Shown here piece after piece: positions 19,953 to 30,165 of a stretch of DNA of 64,000 bases (its first letter is position 1; each line of letters begins with the position of its first letter). The stretch is from NCBI GenBank assembly GCA_025452255.1, contig CP104974.1, positions 1,613,001 through 1,677,000 of the forward strand. Direction: 5' to 3'. Position numbers and translations under genes: made by a program. The notes under the pieces were generated by a model. That model worked only from the letters and a program-made list of their open reading frames with translations, did not search any database and was not told where the DNA came from. Source of the stretch: Devosia sp. A8/3-2 (GTDB lineage Bacteria; Pseudomonadota; Alphaproteobacteria; Rhizobiales; Devosiaceae).

Positions 19953-21263
19953 CTACTTGATATAACCAGCGCGGGTCATGTCGCGGGTGGCGGCGTCTCG
20001 GGCCCGGGCCGGGGCGTCGTCGGCGGACATCTGGCCAGCGAGGGCGGCCGAGAAGAGCTGGCCGACATTGGTGGCGATGCCGGCGAATTCGGGGATGGCC
20101 ACGAATTGTACGCCGGTATAGGGCACGGGCTTAACCGTCGGTTCTGCTCGGATTGGCCGAATTGATGGAATCCAGCGTCATCTTGGCGAAGGGCGCAGCG
20201 GCCTGATAGTCGGCATTGGCATAGAGCGAGGCGCGGGTGCCGGGAGGCACGTTGGCCCAGCCATCCCGGGCGGCGACGGTTTCGAGATAGGTCTTGTTGG
20301 TGGCCCAATTGATGAACTTCTCGGCCGCCTCGGCATTCTGGCTGCTCTTGGGGATGGCCAGCGACCGGGCCCAGAGCCAGTTGCCGCGCTTGCCCGAGCC
20401 ATTATCGGGCGCCAAGGCAAAGCCGACTCGGTCGGCGACGGTGGAATCCTCGGGATTGATCACGAAGGAGGCGGCGACGGTCGCGTCGATCCACATGCCG
20501 CATTTGCCCTGCTGGAACAGGGTCAGGTTCTCGTTGAAGCCGTTGGACGACGCGCCGGCTGGGCCAGCATCGGCCATGAGGCTGAGATAGGTGTCGAGCG
20601 TCGATTTCCACTCGGGCTGATCGAACTGGGGCTTCCAGCTTTCATCGAACCAGCGGGCGCCGAAGGAATTGGACATGGCGGTGAGGAAGGCCATATTCTC
20701 GCCCCAGCCAGCCTTGCCGCGCAGGCAGATGCCGTTGATGTCATTGGCGCGGTCGGTCATGGCGCGAGCAGCTTCGCCGATGAATTCCCAGTGGGGGCGT
20801 CGGGCATGGTCAGGCCCGCCTTTTCCATCAGGTCCTTGCGATACATGACCATGGAGCTTTCGCCATAGAAGGGGGCTGCATAGAGCTTGCCTTCATAGGA
20901 GAGGCCATCGCGGATCGGCGGCAGCAGATCATCGACGTCATAGGTGGCGTCGGCGCTCAGCCCGTCGAGCGGCACCAGCCACCCCTGCTTGGCCCAGATC
21001 GGGGCCTCATAGGTGCCGATGGTCATCACGTCATATTGGCCGCCATTGGTGGCGATGTCGGTGGTGACGTTCTGGCGCAGGGTATTTTCTTCCAGCACGA
21101 CCCAATTGAGCTCGATGCCGGTATCGGTGGTGAAGGCGGACGACAGGCCCTGCATGCGCACCATGTCGCCATTGTTCACGGTGGCAATGGTGAGGGTCTG
21201 CGCGGATGCGGATGTGGCCAGCGCGAGCGTCAGGGCGCCCACGAAAAGGGGTGTAAGTTTCAT
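19953..21263 (-). CDS. smoE: Polyol ABC transporter substrate-binding protein
   Basis: About 436 residues. Signal peptide MKLTPLFVGALTLALATSASAQ, then a type-1 solute-binding fold (TIATVNNGDMVRMQGLSSAF, APFYGESSMVMYRKDLMEKA, GVQFVAIPEF near the end). Two breaks: near 20790 the expected Pro-Thr-Trp-Glu needs CCTGG but the coding strand reads CTGG; near 20143 one base is inserted. The frame after the second break runs to the TAG at 19953. First structural gene of the operon; the periplasmic receptor for sorbitol, mannitol or a related polyol. Confidence 0.85.
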
Positions 21264-21423
21264 CGAATTCCTCCCGTACCGGAACGGGCAATTGTTCCAG
21301 TCATGGGCAAATACTGCATATCATGCGGCAGAGTCAAGCGTGTCATGCGCTGGGCGCGTGACGTACGTACGGCAGAAAATGGTTTATTGGGCGGGATTGC
21401 TGTTTTAAATCAGCGGTTTGGCG

Positions 21424-22377
21424 CTAGGCCAGCAGGCCTTCGGCGGTGGCCTCGTCGGTGATGATGCCGTTCACCAATCGACGGTTCAGTGTGGCGCGGA
21501 TGCCGGGCAATTTCTTGCGGCCCATGGCAATTGCTACCACGAGCGAGTTTTCGCGCGAGGGAATCGAGGCGGAGGCGACGCGCTCATTGGTCAGCCCTTC
21601 GATCAGCTTGCCGTCGGCGTCGAAACTCCAGCCGCAGATTTCCCCGACCGCGCCGGCTTTTTGCAGGGCCTTGAGTTCGTCATCGGAAATGAAGCCGTCG
21701 AGATAGAGCGGGGCGTCGGGGCCGATTTCGCCGACGCCGACAAAGGTCACGTCGGCTCGGGCGGCCAAAGCCGTGGTTTCGCGGATCATGGGCTGGGAAT
21801 GCAGCATTTCGCGTTCGCGGGCCGAGGAGGCGATGACGGGCAGGGGCATGGGAAAGCTGCGCGCCTTGACCGTATCGGCGACGTTGAAAATGACGTTGTA
21901 GAAGGCGGCCGAACCGTCGGGCGCGATACTGCTGGTCAGCGCCACCACTTTGTGGTGCGGGCATTCCATGGGCATGAGCTGCTCGATGGCGGCCTTGAGC
22001 GTGCGGCCGGTGCCGATGGCCATGACGATGGGGTCGGGCCGCTTGAGCCAGCGCTCGATCTCGGCGGCGGCGGCTTCGGCCGAGCCAATCGTGGTGGACG
22101 TGCTGGCCGGATCGGACGGCACGATTTCCACCAGATCGAGCGAGAAGCGAGATTTGAGGCGGGCGGCCGTGTCCATGCAGCGGCCGATGGGGTGATCGAG
22201 CCGCACCTTGATCAAGCCCTCGCTGACCGAGAGGGAGACGAGGCGCTGGGCGGATTGGCGGGAAATGCCGAGCTTAGTGGCGATCTCTTCCCGGGTATTG
22301 CCGGCCACATAATAGAGCCAGCCGGCCCGCGCGGCGTCGTCGAGCCGCGTGCTTGGGCTATCGGTTTTGTTGGCCAT
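21424..22377 (-). CDS. SorC-family sugar-binding transcriptional regulator
   Basis: 317 residues, uninterrupted. N-terminal helix-turn-helix YYVAGNTREEIATKLGISRQ followed by the SorC/DeoR-type effector domain with VMAIGTGRTLKAAIEQL and FVGVGEIGPDAPLYLDG. Sugar phosphates or polyols are usual effectors. It lies 160 bases upstream of smoE in the same direction, so it is the likely regulator of the polyol operon. Its start lies 15 bases after the GntR gene stop. Confidence 0.85.
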   Translation of the reverse strand: MANKTDSPSTRLDDAARAGWLYYVAGNTREEIATKLGISRQSAQRLVSLSVSEGLIKVRLDHPIGRCMDTAARLKSRFSLDLVEIVPSDPASTSTTIGSAEAAAAEIERWLKRPDPIVMAIGTGRTLKAAIEQLMPMECPHHKVVALTSSIAPDGSAAFYNVIFNVADTVKARSFPMPLPVIASSAREREMLHSQPMIRETTALAARADVTFVGVGEIGPDAPLYLDGFISDDELKALQKAGAVGEICGWSFDADGKLIEGLTNERVASASIPSRENSLVVAIAMGRKKLPGIRATLNRRLVNGIITDEATAEGLLA

Positions 22378-22392
22378 GCCGATTCCTCGAAG

Positions 22393-23208
22393 TCATGGGG
22401 CGGATATTGCGGCGAGGGGGGTGTTGCCGCAAGCGGTAGATTGACAGCTAGCTTTTGGGAAATCCCGGCGCAGTTGGCTGAGGGCGGTGCGGATGTCGCG
22501 TTCGGTGTCCTTGAGGTGCAGGCGCATGGCTTCGGCGGCGGCGCGGCCATTGCCTTGTCTGATACAGTCGAGGATGCGCTGGTGCGCTTCGATCGTGTGC
22601 GCGAGGGTGTGGCCGCGTTGCTCGTGGCCGCGGCGGCTGATGTAGAAGCCTTCGCGCAATGGCTGGGCCATGGCTTCGAACAGATAGCCTAGCACGCGAT
22701 TGCCGCTGGCCGAGGCGATGGCTTCGTGGAAGCCGACATCGAAGGTGTGGAAGCGCAGTTCCTGCTCGGGGGTATCCAGGCCTCCGGCGAGGGTTTCGCG
22801 CATGCCTTCAAGCGCCTTTCAATCGCGGTCTGGCCGGCGCGGGTGGAGCGCTTGGCGGCGAGCGTTGCCGACTGCACTTCCGTGGAAAGCCGCACTTCGA
22901 TCAGGTCGTACAGGCCCTTTGGGTCGTAGCGGATGATCGAGGTGAGGAAATCGGCAAAGGCAGCGCCGTCGGGTTCGCGCACCACGGCACGGCGGCCGCG
23001 GGCCAGCCTCGAGCAGGCCGCGGCCTTCGAGCAGTTTCACCGCCTCGCGAATCGTCAGCCGGCTGACCTCGTAGCGTCCCGCCAGTTCGGCTTCGCTGGG
23101 CAGGCTCGTGCCCGGCACCAATTCACCCAGAATCATGTTGGCCGGGTCGTCCGCAACCACGCTTGCCGCCGATTGGTCGGGGCGAGCATCCCCATCGTGA
23201 TGGACCAC
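22393..23208 (-). CDS. GntR/FadR-family transcriptional regulator
   Basis: About 271 residues. Winged helix LPSEAELAGRYEVSRLTIREAVKLL and FadR-type helical effector domain (FHTFDVGFHEAIASASGNRV, with the metal-site His and Asp). I chose GTG at 23208 because AGGAGG sits 4 bases upstream of it. Frame breaks fall near 23010 (within a CCGCGG run) and near 22815. Divergent from the tandem chvE operon, which it probably controls; an AAAGGTATCWGA pair in the intergenic region is the candidate operator. It could also act on the polyol operon it precedes. Confidence 0.8.
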
Positions 23209-23627
23209 GTTTCCTCCTGATATCTGATACCTTTGCATCCGCCGGGGCTGTTTGAACGGCGCCTCATGCGGATATCCTCCCAAGGCAGACAGACGATATA
23301 GGGCGCAGCGATGCGCCGCAACTGCGACTATTGTCGGGCAAGACACAGGCTTGTTAGCCAGTTGCGATGGAAGCCGCTTTACAAAAGGTATCTGACTATT
23401 CTAGCTTCCGGGCGTGGGCTTGGGAGGGCCCAAACGGCATTGCCGTTCCTTGTGGAGGATTTTCATGCAGCAACGAATGACGGCGTGTCTGCGGGTGTTT
23501 GCCCGCTGTTACCTGTCGTGGGATCGGTCTCGATTTCCGGTTTTTGCGCCCTGCATGTCGAGCCGGCTCTCCCCTGACGACCATTCCAAAGCTTTATGAA
23601 CTCGAAATACAAAAAGGGAGTCGAGAC
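23209..23627. promoter_or_regulatory. Divergent GntR / chvE intergenic region with candidate operators
   Basis: 419 bases without a convincing gene. TCTGATACCTTT at 23223-23234 and its near reverse complement AAAGGTATCTGA at 23384-23395 face each other about 150 bases apart. The first lies just upstream of the GntR start, the second upstream of chvE, as expected for an autoregulated divergent control region. No other structure seen. Confidence 0.4.
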
Positions 23628-24701
23628 GTGAAGGTTTTCAAAACGCTTGCCACCGTGCTGGCTGTCGGCGCCATGGCGCTGACTGCTTCGACGGCGGTCT
23701 TCGCCCGAGACAAGGGCCAGATCGGCATCGCCATGCCGACCCAGTCGTCGCTGCGCTGGATCTCGGACGGCAACGAACTCAAGGCCGCGCTGGAAGGCAA
23801 GGGCTACACCGTCGACCTGCAATATGCGGAAGACGATATCCCCAACCAGCTCGCCCAGATCGAAAACATGGTCACCAAGGGCGTCAAGGCGCTGGTGGTT
23901 GCCTCGATCGACGGCACCACGCTGAGCGCCGTGCTGCAGCAGGCTGCTGATGCCGGTATCAAGGTCATCGCTTATGACCGCCTGATCCACGACACCGCCA
24001 ATGTGGACTATTACACCACGTTCGACAATTTCCGTGTCGGCGTGCTGCAGGCCAACTCGATCCTCAAGGGTCTGGGTTATCCGGAAAAGCAGGGTCCGTT
24101 CAATATCGAGCTGTTCGGCGGTTCGCCCGACGACAACAACGCCTTCTTCTTCTATGACGGCGCCATGAGCGTGTTCCAGCCGCTGATCGACTCCGGCGTG
24201 CTGGTGGTCAAGTCCGGCCAGCAGGGCATGGACACTGTGGGTACGCTGCGTTGGGACGGTGCTGTCGCACAGGCCCGCATGGACAATATCCTGTCGGCCA
24301 ACTACTCGGACGGCTCGCGCGTTGACGCGGTTCTGTCCCCCTATGACGGTCTGAGCCGCGGTATCATCTCGTCGCTGCGCGGCATTGGCTACGGCTCTGC
24401 CGATCAGCCCCGGCCGATCATTTCGGGTCAGGATGCGGAAGCTCCCTCGGTCAAGGCAATCATTGCCGGCGAGCAGTACTCGACCGTTTACAAGGACACG
24501 CGCGAACTGGCTCGTGTCACTGGCGATCTGGTCGACACCGTGCTGAGCGGTGGCACGCCTGAGGGCTCGGACACCACGACCTACAACAATGGCGTCAAGG
24601 TCGTTCCTTCGATCCTGCTGACTCCCTATGAGGTCGACAAGTCGAACTACCGAGAACTGGTGATCGACTCAGGTTACCTCAAGCCTGAAGACGTGCAGTA
24701 A
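23628..24701 (+). CDS. chvE: Multiple-monosaccharide-binding protein, ChvE type (copy 1)
   Basis: About 357 residues. GTG start at 23628 after an AAGGGAG ribosome site, signal peptide ending near TASTAVFA, then the type-I periplasmic sugar-binding fold ([60 protein letters not shown]). Uninterrupted, but two residues look altered: PRPII (CCCGG near 24410, Trp expected) and NYRELV (CCGAG at 24650-24654, Gln expected). In Agrobacterium ChvE binds arabinose, galactose, xylose and glucose and feeds GguAB. Followed by a hairpin and a second copy. Confidence 0.9.
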   Translation: MKVFKTLATVLAVGAMALTASTAVFARDKGQIGIAMPTQSSLRWISDGNELKAALEGKGYTVDLQYAEDDIPNQLAQIENMVTKGVKALVVASIDGTTLSAVLQQAADAGIKVIAYDRLIHDTANVDYYTTFDNFRVGVLQANSILKGLGYPEKQGPFNIELFGGSPDDNNAFFFYDGAMSVFQPLIDSGVLVVKSGQQGMDTVGTLRWDGAVAQARMDNILSANYSDGSRVDAVLSPYDGLSRGIISSLRGIGYGSADQPRPIISGQDAEAPSVKAIIAGEQYSTVYKDTRELARVTGDLVDTVLSGGTPEGSDTTTYNNGVKVVPSILLTPYEVDKSNYRELVIDSGYLKPEDVQ

Positions 24702-24722
24702 GCAGCTTGCTGCCTGAATAAA

Positions 24723-24752
24723 GGGCCCTGCGGCAACGCGGGGCCTCGTTTT
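24723..24752 (+). terminator. Hairpin after chvE copy 1
   Basis: Imperfect GC-rich hairpin (GGGCCCTGCG / CGCGGGGCCT, GCAA-like loop) followed by TCGTTTTATC, 20 bases after the stop. The rest of the 314-base gap to the second copy (24702-25015) shows no gene; only a ribosome site AGGGAG before 25016. Confidence 0.6.
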
Positions 24753-25015
24753 ATCTAACAATTTGAGGGACATCGAAATAACGAGTAAATCGATGCACGT
24801 ACCTCAAAATTCTTGCGAAGGTTCATTCCGTGCCATATTCTCGAGTTGTTGGCTTGGGAAGGGCAAGGCGCAGAAGCCGCCAACTGGATAGGTCAAGCAG
24901 ACCAGGATCTGGTGTCGTGTAAATCGGTTCGATCATTGCGCTATCACAATGCAATGACGAGCCTGTCTTTGCGCGTTCCTGAACAAGACTGCACAACATC
25001 GTTAGGGAGAAAAGA

Positions 25016-26089
25016 ATGAACATTTTGAAGTCGTTCGCCGCCGTCGCTTTGACGGGCGCGTTTGTGCTGGGCTCGGCGGGCTCGGTCGCGGCCCGGGACA
25101 AGGGCACGATCGGCATTTCCATGCCAGAGCAGACCACGCTGCGCTGGAATTCGGATGGTGCCGAGCTCAAGTCGGCGCTCGAAGCCAAGGGCTACACCGT
25201 CGACCTGCAATATGCGGGCGACGACATTCCCAACCAGCTCGCCCAGATCGAAAACATGGTCACCAAGGGCTCCAAGGCTCTGGTGATTGCGGCCCTCGAC
25301 GGCACCACGCTGAGCGCCGTGCTCGAGCAGGCCGCGGCTGCCGGCGTCAAGGTCATCGCTTATGACCGGCTGATCCACGACACCGCCAATGTCGATTATT
25401 ACACCACGTTCGACAACTTCAAGGTCGGCGTGTTGCAGGCCAATTCGATCCTCAAGGGTCTGGGTTATCCCGAGAAGGCTGGCCCGTTCAATATCGAGCT
25501 GTTCGGCGGTTCGCCCGACGATAACAACGCCTTCTTCTTCTATGATGGCGCCATGAGCGTGCTGCAGCCGCTGATCGATTCCGGCGTGCTGGTGGTCAAG
25601 TCCGGCCAGCAGGGCATGGACAAGGTGGGTACGCTGCGTTGGGATGGGGCGACTGCCCGTGCCCGCATGGACAACCTGCTCTCGGCCTATTATTCGGACG
25701 GCAGCCATGTCGATGCTGTGCTTTCGCCCAATGATGGGGTGGCGCGTGGCATCATCTCCTCGCTCAAGGGCATTGGTTATGGTTCGGCCGATCTGGCCTA
25801 TCCGATCATCTCGGGCCAGGACGCTGAAATCCCATCGATCAAGGCGATCATTGCCGGCGAGCAGTATTCCACAGTCTATAAGGATACCCGCGAGCTGGCC
25901 CGCGTCACCGGCGATCTGGTTGATACCGTGCTGAGCGGCGCCACGCCCGAAGGGCTCGACACGACCACGTATAACAATGGCAACAAGGTCGTACCCTCGA
26001 TCCTTCTCACGCCCTATGAAGTGGACGCAGTCAACTACAAGGAACTCGTGGTTGACTCGGGCTACATCAAGGAAGAAGACCTGAAATAA
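25016..26089 (+). CDS. chvE: Multiple-monosaccharide-binding protein, ChvE type (copy 2)
   Basis: 357 residues, uninterrupted. ATG start after AGGGAGAAAAG, signal peptide ending near GSVAAR, then the same fold as copy 1 with very high identity over the whole mature protein (for example [20 protein letters not shown] and [18 protein letters not shown] are shared). It differs in scattered sites such as SADLAYPII against [10 protein letters not shown] tandem duplication of the binding-protein gene in front of one ATPase/permease set; the copies may widen sugar range or raise dosage. Confidence 0.9.
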   Translation: MNILKSFAAVALTGAFVLGSAGSVAARDKGTIGISMPEQTTLRWNSDGAELKSALEAKGYTVDLQYAGDDIPNQLAQIENMVTKGSKALVIAALDGTTLSAVLEQAAAAGVKVIAYDRLIHDTANVDYYTTFDNFKVGVLQANSILKGLGYPEKAGPFNIELFGGSPDDNNAFFFYDGAMSVLQPLIDSGVLVVKSGQQGMDKVGTLRWDGATARARMDNLLSAYYSDGSHVDAVLSPNDGVARGIISSLKGIGYGSADLAYPIISGQDAEIPSIKAIIAGEQYSTVYKDTRELARVTGDLVDTVLSGATPEGLDTTTYNNGNKVVPSILLTPYEVDAVNYKELVVDSGYIKEEDLK

Positions 26090-26109
26090 AGACGATTGAC
26101 CAAACCGGG

Positions 26110-26135
26110 GGCCCGCAGATAAAGCGGGCCTCTTT
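26110..26135 (+). terminator. Hairpin after chvE copy 2
   Basis: GGCCCGC (26110-26116), 7-base loop, GCGGGCC (26124-26130), then TCTTT. 20 bases after the stop and 30 before gguA; probably partial termination giving more binding protein than ATPase. Confidence 0.65.
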
Positions 26136-26164
26136 CGAGCGACCCTACCGCCGGTGAGTGCAGT

Positions 26165-27698
26165 ATGACCGATACTATTCTAGAGATGCGCGGCATCACC
26201 AAGACGTTTCCGGGCGTCAAGGCGCTGCAGGACGTCAATCTCGATGTCCGCGAAGCCGAGATCCATGCCATCGTGGGCGAAAACGGCGCGGGCAAGTCTA
26301 CCCTGATGAAGGTGCTGAGCGGGGTCTATCCGGCCGGCAGCTATGACGGGCAGATCATCTACAAGGGCAACGAACAGAACTTCAAATCCATCCGCGACAG
26401 CGAGCATGTCGGCATCGTCATCATCCACCGAGAGCTGGCGCTGGTGCCGCTGCTGTCGATCGTGGAAAACATTTTCCTCGGGCAATGAACAGGCCAAGGG
26501 CGGCGTGATCGACTGGGACGAGACCCACGACGGCGCGCGCAAGCTGCTGTCCATGGTCGGGCTCAAGGAAGACCCCGACACGCTGGTGACCAATATCGGG
26601 GTGGGCAAGCAGCAATTGGTTGAGATCGCCAAGGCGCTCAGCAAGGAAGTCAAGCTGCTGATCTCGGACGAGCCGACCGCCAGCCTTTCGGAAAAGGACA
26701 GTGCGGCGCTGCTCGACCTGCTGATCGAATTCCGGCGCCGTGGCATTACCTCGATCCTGATCTCGCACAAGCTCAACGAAATCAGCAAGGTTGCCGACCG
26801 GATCACCGTGATCCGCGATGGCCGTACCATCGAGACCATGAACAAGGAGCAGATCTCGGAAGACCGGATCATCACCTCCATGGTGGGCCGTTCGCTCGAT
26901 GATCGCTATCCCAGCCGTACGCCGCAGATTGGCGAAGTGGTGTTCGAGGTCAAGAACTGGAGCGTCTATCACCCCCAGCATCGCGACCGGCAGGTGATCA
27001 AGAATATCGACCTGAACGTGCGCAAGGGCGAAGTGGTGGGCATTGCCGGGCTGATGGGCTCCGGCCGCACCGAATTCGCCATGAGCCTGTTCGGCAAATC
27101 CTATGGCCAGAAAATCTCCGGCGAAGTCTTCCTGCATGGCAAGAAGATCGACACGTCCAGCGTCGGCAAGGCGGTGGCCCATGGCATCGCCTATGCTACC
27201 GAGGACCGCAAGACCTATGGCCTCAACCTGATCGACCACATCAAGAACAATACGACCCCGGCCAATCTGGCGGGCGTGTCGCGCTTTGGGGTGATCGACG
27301 ACCCGGCCGAACTCGACGCGGCCAATGACTATCGCAAGCGCACCAATATCCGCTCTTCGAGCGTCTATCAGGTGACTGGCAACCTGTCGGGTGGCAATCA
27401 GCAGAAGGTGGTGCTCAGCAAGTGGCTGTTCGCCAATCCCGAAGTGCTGATCCTGGACGAGCCGACGCGCGGCATCGATGTCGGCGCGAAATACGAAATC
27501 TACACCATCATCAACCAGCTGGCGGCGCAGGGTAAGGCAATCTCGGTCATCTCCTCGGAAATGCCCGAACTGCTCGGCATCACCGACCGGCTTTATGTAA
27601 TGAACGAAGGCCGCATGGTGGGCGAGATGCCCACTGCCGAGGCGAGCCGAGGAAAGATCATGCGCGCGATCGTTCGCGCGGAAGGGAAGGCATCATGA
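26165..27698 (+). CDS. gguA: Monosaccharide ABC transporter ATPase (two ABC domains)
   Basis: About 511 residues with tandem ABC domains. First: Walker [10 protein letters not shown], Walker [16 protein letters not shown]. Second: the degenerate nucleotide loop [12 protein letters not shown], signature [15 protein letters not shown], Walker [14 protein letters not shown]. The frame breaks at 26476-26481, where CCTGG was read CCTCGG (restoring FLGNEQ). The Q-loop reads IIHRELAL at 26428-26432 where the family has IIHQELAL (CCAGG read CCGAG), and EASRGK near 27647 should be EASQEK for the same reason. Stop overlaps the gguB start (ATGA). Confidence 0.9.
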
Positions 27699-28972
27699 CC
27701 ACAGAAACTGCCCCGTCGGGCGTCACCGCAACCGGCGAAAAGGTCAACGTTCAGGAGCTCAGCGTCTGGGGCGCCCTGCAGGCCAATATGCGCGATTACG
27801 GCCTTATGCTGGCGCTCATCCTGATCATGCTGTTCTTCCAGTATTTCACTGGCGGGGTGCTGTTCAAGCCGGTCAACCTGACCAATATCATCCTGCAGAA
27901 CAGCTATATCATCGTGATGGCGCTGGGCATGTTGCTGGTCATTGTGGCCGGCCATATCGATCTGTCGGTGGGCTCGGTCTCGGGCTTTGTCGGGGCCTTG
28001 GCCGCCATGCTGATGGTGGGCTGGCGCTTCCCCCGAGCTGGCCTTCCTCGCCAATCCGTTCGTTGCCGGGGCGATCTGCATCGTCGTCGGCGCGATAATC
28101 GGGGCGGCGCAGGGATATCTCATCGCCTATCACAAGATCCCCAGCTTCATCGTGACGCTGGCCGGCATGCTGATCTTCAAGGGGCTGTCGCTGGCCATTC
28201 TCGCCGGTAAGTCGGTTGGTCCGTTCCCGGCTGAATTCCAGCTGCTGTCGGCCGGCTTCATCCCCGACCTGATCGGGCCGACCACTTTGGTCCCGGCCAG
28301 CGAGGGCGTGCAGCCGCTGGTGCTGCACACGACGAGCCCGGTCATCGCCATTGTCGGCGTCGTCGCCATGGTTGCCTTTGCCATTCACGGCCGCTCCTGC
28401 CGCAAGGCTGCGGCTATGAAAGCGAGCCGTTCGGCCTGTTCGTCGCCAAGAACCCGGTGGTTGCCGCCATCGTGCTGTTCTTTGGCTATATGCTGGCCTC
28501 CTATCGCGGCCTGCCCAACGTGCTGGTGGTGATGGCGCTGCTGATTGCGCTCTTTGTGTTCATCACCAAGCGCATGACCTTCGGTCGCCGCATCTATGCG
28601 CTGGGCGGGAACCTCAAGGCAGCGGCTCTGTCGGGCATCAAGACCGAACGGCTGACCTTCTATGTGTTCGCTATCATGGGTGCGCTGGCCGCTTTGGCCG
28701 GCATGATCTATGCGGCCCGCCTCAACTCCGCCACGCCCAAGGCCGGGCAGGGGCTGGAGCTGGACGTGATCGCCTCGGTCTTCATCGGCGGCGCTTCGGC
28801 GCTGGGCGGTGTGGGTGCCGTGGCGGGCGCGGTGATCGGCGCCTTCATCATGGGCGTAATGAATAATGGCATGTCGATCATGGGCGTCAACATCGATTGG
28901 CAGCAGATGATCAAGGGCATCGTGCTGCTCGCGGCGGTGTTCTTCGATCTCTACAACAAGAACAAGGCCTGA
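27695..28972 (+). CDS. gguB: Monosaccharide ABC transporter permease
   Basis: About 425 residues of mostly membrane helices. Motifs [37 protein letters not shown] and [19 protein letters not shown] mark the ribose/xylose (RbsC/XylH) permease class and the GguB/MmsB branch. Two breaks: near 28033 (C run one too long) and near 28408. With the ChvE copies and GguA it makes a complete importer for aldoses. A weak hairpin follows the stop. Confidence 0.85.
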
Positions 28973-28992
28973 TTTTTCGGGCTGAAATGAGC

Positions 28993-29024
28993 AGGCCGTC
29001 AGGGGTGACCCGGCGGCCTTTTTG
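28993..29024 (+). terminator. Probable terminator after gguB
   Basis: AGGCCG (28993-28998) pairs with CGGCCT (29014-29019) and is followed by a T run, 20 bases after the gguB stop. Confidence 0.5.
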
Positions 29025-29113
29025 TTGCCGGCGTTGATCTGGCGGGACGCAGCGGCGATCATGGCGCGCCTGTCCCGACTCAAGGCGGGCAGCCCAACAC
29101 CGATCGGCTCACC

Positions 29114-30162
29114 ATGCTTACCTACCTCTCCGAATTCATTGCCCCGTTCTGGGGACCCGCCCGACTGCTGGCTTCCTATCCGGTGCTGGCGACATTGGGC
29201 GCGCTGCTGTCGGCGACCCTGTCGCTGCTGGTACTGCCGCGCGTCTGGCATGTGCTGACCAAGGACAAGGGCAGGGCGCATGCGGTCAATGCCGAGGAAA
29301 GCGTCGGCAAGCCGGTGGGGGTGGGCATTTTCATCGTGCTCATCACGGTGGGCGTGCTGTTGATCTGCCTGCCCTATGATCCAAAACTGTATTTTTGCCT
29401 CGGCGCTGCTGATCGCCTCCGGCGTCGGCTATCTGGATGACAGCAAGCCGGGCGGATTGAGCGAACTCACGCTGGGGCTGACCGATCTGGCGATCGCGCT
29501 ATTTGTTTGCGTGGTGCTGATGAACGGCGGCAATACCGAAATCTGGCTGCCGTTTACCTCGGCGCATTTCACGCTGCCCCGGTGGGGTGGGGTGCTGCTT
29601 TATACCCCGGTGGTGTGGCTCTGCATCAATGCGGTGAACTGCAATGACGGCGTCGATGGGGTGTCCGGTACGCTCTCATCATTGACGATCTGCGTGCTGG
29701 GTTTCCTGCTCTATTTCGTGGTTGGCGACGTCAACAACGCAGAAATACCTGCTGATCCTGTACAATCCCGATGCGGTCAGCTGGGCGCTGGCAGCGGCGG
29801 TATTTTGCGGGGCGATCTCGGGCTATCTCTGGCACAATGCACCGCCCAGCGCGGCGCTGATGGGCGATGCGGGATCGCGGCCGATCGGGCTATTTGTCGG
29901 CATGTGCGTCGTGGTCACCGGCAATCCGGCGACGGTGTTTTTCGTGGGCGCACTGTTGTTGTTCAATGGGGCCACGGGGCTCGCCAAGGTCGCACTGATG
30001 CGGCTCTTTGGGTGGCGGATACTGGGGTCGATCCGCTTTCCGTTTCATGACCATGTGCGCAAGAATTTGCACTGGTCCAACGCGCAGGTGCTGCTGCGGT
30101 TTCTGCTCATTCACGTCGCCAGCATCTGGCTGCTGATCATCCTGCTGATCAAGGTGCGGTAG
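29114..30162 (+). CDS. MraY-like polyprenyl-phosphate sugar-phosphate transferase
   Basis: About 349 residues with about ten membrane helices. MraY-class motifs are in order: IASGVGYLDDSK (paired Asp), INAVNCNDGVDGVSGTL, SAALMGDAGSRPIGL and a late loop IRFPFHDHVRKNLHW in place of the HHH motif of canonical MraY. Family members move a sugar-1-phosphate from a nucleotide sugar to undecaprenyl phosphate at the inner membrane. Breaks near 29394 (T run) and 29738. It stands alone between the sugar importer and the efflux genes, outside any cell-wall cluster, so it is probably a paralog with another acceptor or sugar, not the housekeeping mraY. Confidence 0.75.
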
Positions 30163-30165
30163 GCT

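Noticed and set aside
21418..22692. 424-residue plus-strand frame
   Set aside because: Antisense to the SorC regulator and the end of the GntR gene; shadow frame.
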